NCBI GenBank assembly: GCA_904419005.1
Contig: CAJFQI010000003.1
Location: 31,504-95,503 of the forward strand
DNA from: Candidatus Avimonas faecium
GTDB lineage: Bacteria > Bacillota > Clostridia > Oscillospirales > Acutalibacteraceae
Length of the DNA stretch: 64,000 nucleotides
Direction: 5' to 3'
The translations under genes and the position numbers were made by a program. This document shows positions 61,262 to 64,000 of the stretch, one piece after another. The notes below the pieces were generated by a model. The model had not been told where the DNA came from. It searched no databases and was given only the letters and a program-made list of their open reading frames with translations. The first letter of the stretch is position 1; every line of letters begins with the position of its first letter.

Positions 61262-62347
61262 TTGTCCAGGAAATCCGGCGCCCATGCCAAACGCGGGCAA
61301 AAAATGAAAAAAAGCAAAAAAGCGGTCCTTATCACGCTGATCGCACTGGTCAGCGTGATTGCGCTGCTGCTCATCGCCGGCGGGATCTATGTCAAGGTCA
61401 TGTTCGGCCGTATGGGGGACATTGAACAGTTCCAAGGGAATGGAAGCAATATGAGCCGGGAGATCGAGCCGCCGGATTCGGATTTCAGCGGGGTGATTGT
61501 GGATGACCCGGTGCATATCAACGACGCGGTCGATTCGGTGAACAGCATTGAGGTGCAGGGCAATACCAAGGTGATCACCAATATCCTCCTGGTGGGTGTG
61601 GAAACCGACGTGGGCTCCCGCGACGATATCACCAACTACAGCGGGCGCAGCGACTCAATGATCATCCTCTCGATTGATAAATACCACAAGACGATCAAGC
61701 TGATCTCCCTGCTGCGGGACAACTACGTGGCGATCCCGGGCTACGGTTACAGCAAGCTGAACGCCGCTTTTACCTGGGGCGGGTTTGACCTGCTGGCCCA
61801 GACCATTGAGCAGAACTACCGGCTGAAAATCGACCAGTTTGTCGCCGTCAACTTCAAGGCGTTCACCATGGCGGTCGGCGCGATGGGCGGGGTCGACATC
61901 GTCCTGACCGACGCGGAGATCAACGAATTCCGGGAAAACAACCAGAAGGTGCCGGTCAAGACCAACGAGGAAGGGCTCTGCCATCTTGACGCGGAACAGA
62001 CGCTGTATTATTCCCGCATCCGGCACATCGGGGACGACTGGGGACGCACGACCCGGCAGCGCACCGTGATCCAGGCCTTGATGGAAAAGGCCAAGACCGC
62101 AGGGATCGGCACCCTCAACAACGTGCTGTACGAGGTGCTGCCCTATATCAGCACCAACATCAGCGAGGGCGAGATTTTGGGCTATGTCGCCGGTGCGCCG
62201 ACCTATCTTTCGTACGAGGTCAGCGAAAAAATGCTCCCGGAGCGCGCGGAGTGCGTAGCCATTGATGTCAGCGGCGTCGGCCAATGCGTGGGGATGCAGG
62301 ACCCGACGAAGACGGTGCTTGACCTGCACCACTTTATCTACGGCTGA
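61262..62347 (+). CDS. LytR-CpsA-Psr family wall-polymer ligase (second copy)
   Basis: 361 residues, shorter than the first copy because its N-terminus is brief. Membrane segment at about 22-45, then the LCP domain: GRSDSMIILSIDK, SLLRDNYVAIPG, AVNFKAFTMAVGAMGGVDIVL and SRIRHIGDDWGRTTRQRTV. Starts at TTG with AGAGAGG ten bases upstream; the next ATG (61304) would trim the basic N-terminus. It lies 69 bases after the anti-sigma-like gene, probably in the same operon. Confidence 0.93.
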   Translation: MSRKSGAHAKRGQKMKKSKKAVLITLIALVSVIALLLIAGGIYVKVMFGRMGDIEQFQGNGSNMSREIEPPDSDFSGVIVDDPVHINDAVDSVNSIEVQGNTKVITNILLVGVETDVGSRDDITNYSGRSDSMIILSIDKYHKTIKLISLLRDNYVAIPGYGYSKLNAAFTWGGFDLLAQTIEQNYRLKIDQFVAVNFKAFTMAVGAMGGVDIVLTDAEINEFRENNQKVPVKTNEEGLCHLDAEQTLYYSRIRHIGDDWGRTTRQRTVIQALMEKAKTAGIGTLNNVLYEVLPYISTNISEGEILGYVAGAPTYLSYEVSEKMLPERAECVAIDVSGVGQCVGMQDPTKTVLDLHHFIYG

Positions 62348-62393
62348 CCGGGGCGGCTTTGGCCGCCGGGCTGGACGGCAGGCGGTTTTCGGG

Positions 62394-62432
62394 GACGGGC
62401 TGCAAACATCCTTTTTGCAGCCCGTCTTTTTC
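62394..62432 (+). terminator. Terminator of the sigma-LCP operon
   Basis: GACGGGCTGCAAA/TTTGCAGCCCGTC stem with a 7-base loop, then TTTTTCTG. Confidence 0.92.
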
Positions 62433-62659
62433 TGCCTTTCCGGATGCGGCGGACGTGCAGGCTGCCCCGCCGCTGCGCAGCATCGCCGGCCGGAGGGGGC
62501 ACGGCGGAAGTTTTACCCCGTTTCCACCGGGTTTTCAACAGCCAGTTGTTGCTTTTGCACCGCTCTTTTCATTTTTTATCCGCTGGGTATAACATACCGC
62601 CGCTTGGAGCGCCGGAAAGGGCTGCCGCGGTTTTTCCTTGGCTTTTCCCCATTTAGCAG
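62433..62659. other. Intergenic stretch without visible genes
   Basis: No conserved ORF or repeat is seen between the LCP terminator and the foldase promoter. Confidence 0.5.
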
Positions 62660-62688
62660 TGGACAAAACTGGCGGGATCCTGTATAAT
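62660..62688 (+). promoter_or_regulatory. Promoter of the PrsA-like gene
   Basis: TGGACA, 17 bases, perfect TATAAT. Confidence 0.82.
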
Positions 62689-62854
62689 AAAAAAATGTAT
62701 TCTTACCGATTCCTGCCGGCTTTTTCCGGGAGGATTGTAAAAATCGCGTAGGCGGGCTCCCTGCGCCGGGCATGGTATGCGCCGGCGGCCCGGCGCTTCC
62801 GTCCTGGACGGAAGGCCGGCGAAAGGATACCGCCGCAGAGAGGAAGTCATTCGT

Positions 62855-64000
62855 ATGCAACTGTCCAGGCGAATCAAACAAGCGGCGGCTGCCGCTTTGG
62901 CCTCGGCCGTGCTGCTGTCCGGCTGCTCCACCCCGGCGGTCGCCGCCACGGTGGACGGCAAGCCATACAGCACCGGCGTGTATCTTGCGTATTTGTATCA
63001 GATGTATGTCCAGACCTTCCAGAGCAATTATACCCTCTATATGCTTCAGTATTACGGGCAGGATCCCTGGGACCAGACCATGACCTACGGCGAGGGGGAC
63101 GACGCGCAGGAGCTCCCCCTGGAGGATTACATCATCCAGATTACCAAGGACACCATCATCCGCCAGAAGGCGCTCGAAAACAAAATCGCGGAATACGGCC
63201 TGACGCCGGACGAGGAAGCCGCGCAGGATATCGAAAGCCAGATCGCGCAGGTCAGCAACGATGACATCCTCAAAATGGGCTTCAATAAGGAAAGCTACGG
63301 CGAAATGCTGCGTGCCTACGGCCTGAACGAGCAGACGCTTTTCTATGGGCTGTACGACAACGGCGGCGAACGGGCGATGAGCGACGAGGAAATCCGCACA
63401 TACTTTGACGAAAACTACCTCAGCTATAAGATCATTGAAGTCAGCCTGACCGACTCCAGCGGCTCGGACATGGATGAGGACGAGATTGCCGAAGTCCGGG
63501 AGGAGCTTGAGGGCTACCTTGATATGTATAACGAGAGCGGCGATTTTGACAAGGTGATTGAACAGTACAAAGACGATCAGCAGGAGTCGACCACCGGCTC
63601 GGACGACGATTCGGATTCGGGAACGACGACAGGGGACGGGACCACCACGGCCGGCGGTACGACGGCCGACGGCTCCACCACAGGGACCGAGGACGGCGGG
63701 ACGACCACGGAGCCCACCACCGCCCCCACCGATTCGGGGGAGGAATCCGGGGACGGGGAATCCGCCGGCGAGGAAGAGGAAACCGATCCCAACCTCCACA
63801 ACATTGACGCGAACACCTACGGCGATGAGGCGTTTACCGACGCGGTTAAAAGCGTACCGGTGGGCCAGGCGGAAATTGTGGAATACAAAAAGGGCGATAC
63901 GACGAATACCATGGCGCTGGTCCTCCGCCTTGACCCGGAAGAGGTCAACGAGCCGAACGAGGACGGGGAAACCTATTTTGAGCAGAACCGCCAGGCCATT
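62855..64000 (+). CDS. PrsA/SurA-like foldase lipoprotein (3' partial)
   Basis: Lipoprotein with signal peptide and lipobox LLSGCS (Cys about residue 24). A SurA-N-like helical domain covers about 30-230 (LPLEDYIIQITKDTIIRQKALE). It is interrupted at about 245-315 by a low-complexity segment of Thr, Gly, Asp, Glu and Ser, after which the domain seems to resume (NTYGDEAFTDAVKSVPVGQAEIVEY). 382 codons are visible and the frame is still open at the window end, so any C-terminal PPIase domain is not seen. AGAGGAAG precedes the ATG. Such proteins help fold exported proteins. Confidence 0.82.
   Translation, partial: MQLSRRIKQAAAAALASAVLLSGCSTPAVAATVDGKPYSTGVYLAYLYQMYVQTFQSNYTLYMLQYYGQDPWDQTMTYGEGDDAQELPLEDYIIQITKDTIIRQKALENKIAEYGLTPDEEAAQDIESQIAQVSNDDILKMGFNKESYGEMLRAYGLNEQTLFYGLYDNGGERAMSDEEIRTYFDENYLSYKIIEVSLTDSSGSDMDEDEIAEVREELEGYLDMYNESGDFDKVIEQYKDDQQESTTGSDDDSDSGTTTGDGTTTAGGTTADGSTTGTEDGGTTTEPTTAPTDSGEESGDGESAGEEEETDPNLHNIDANTYGDEAFTDAVKSVPVGQAEIVEYKKGDTTNTMALVLRLDPEEVNEPNEDGETYFEQNRQAI

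Overview
The window comes from a GC-rich, low-redundancy bacterial chromosome. It is most likely an anaerobic gut-type Clostridia in the Oscillospirales/Ruminococcaceae range. The reasons are: a ylxM-ffh-rpsP-khpA block in Firmicutes order, Gram-positive envelope genes (two LytR-CpsA-Psr ligases, lgt, a PrsA-like lipoprotein, rodA, a CE4 deacetylase), strong purine-rich Shine-Dalgarno sequences with frequent TTG/GTG starts, sigma-A promoters close to TTGACA-N17-TATAAT, and a GldA/GldF/GldG/DUF4340 ABC operon. The species call is inference.

Layout. 1-5 kb: tail of a GldA-type ATPase, GldF permease, GldG-like protein and DUF4340 protein, closed by a terminator. 5-12 kb: methyltransferase with a possible leader peptide, GT4 glycosyltransferase, pgeF, CmpB-like membrane protein, GNAT enzyme, alpha/beta hydrolase. 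12-15 kb: SRP/ribosomal block behind a consensus promoter. 15-20 kb: AlkZ-like protein, GNAT and P-loop kinase, NatAB-type ABC exporter, GlmU-like beta-helix protein. 20-29 kb: M23 peptidase, DUF3298 protein, rodA, a kinase, tsaE-tsaB-upp, metallophosphoesterase, zinc-ribbon protein. 28.6-33.3 kb: divergent galE versus nucleotidyltransferase-nahK, then a DEAD-box helicase preceded by a 42-bp perfect palindrome. 33.4-35.6 kb: an AT-rich gene-free stretch and a long structured leader in front of a G5/3D cell-wall protein. 35.8-41.4 kb: maltose-O-acetyltransferase-like gene and an M16-M16-lgt-folD operon. 41.7-49.3 kb: one 2511-residue cyclic beta-1,2-glucan synthase-like protein. 49.7-53.6 kb: tRNA-Ala(CGC), an AT-rich Nudix gene, repeat-like hairpins, a lipoprotein, an intracellular GH10 enzyme and a MerR remnant, which together look like a recombination-prone spot. 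53.6-64 kb: envelope genes, including CE4 deacetylase, DegV, an LCP-sigma-anti-sigma-LCP block and a PrsA-like foldase that runs off the end.

How the genes fit together. Most of the right half serves the cell envelope: lipoprotein maturation (lgt), wall-polymer ligation (LCP), peptidoglycan hydrolysis and deacetylation (M23, 3D, CE4), elongation (rodA) and folding of secreted proteins (PrsA-like). The galE/nucleotidyltransferase/nahK set is a sugar-1-phosphate salvage route. I found no CRISPR array, transposase, phage gene or known antiphage system. The best leads for something undescribed are the structured leaders (5' of the methyltransferase, the G5/3D gene and the helicase), the tRNA-Ala hot spot, the salvage cluster with its non-bifidobacterial uridylyltransferase-type gene, and the LCP-sigma-LCP locus.
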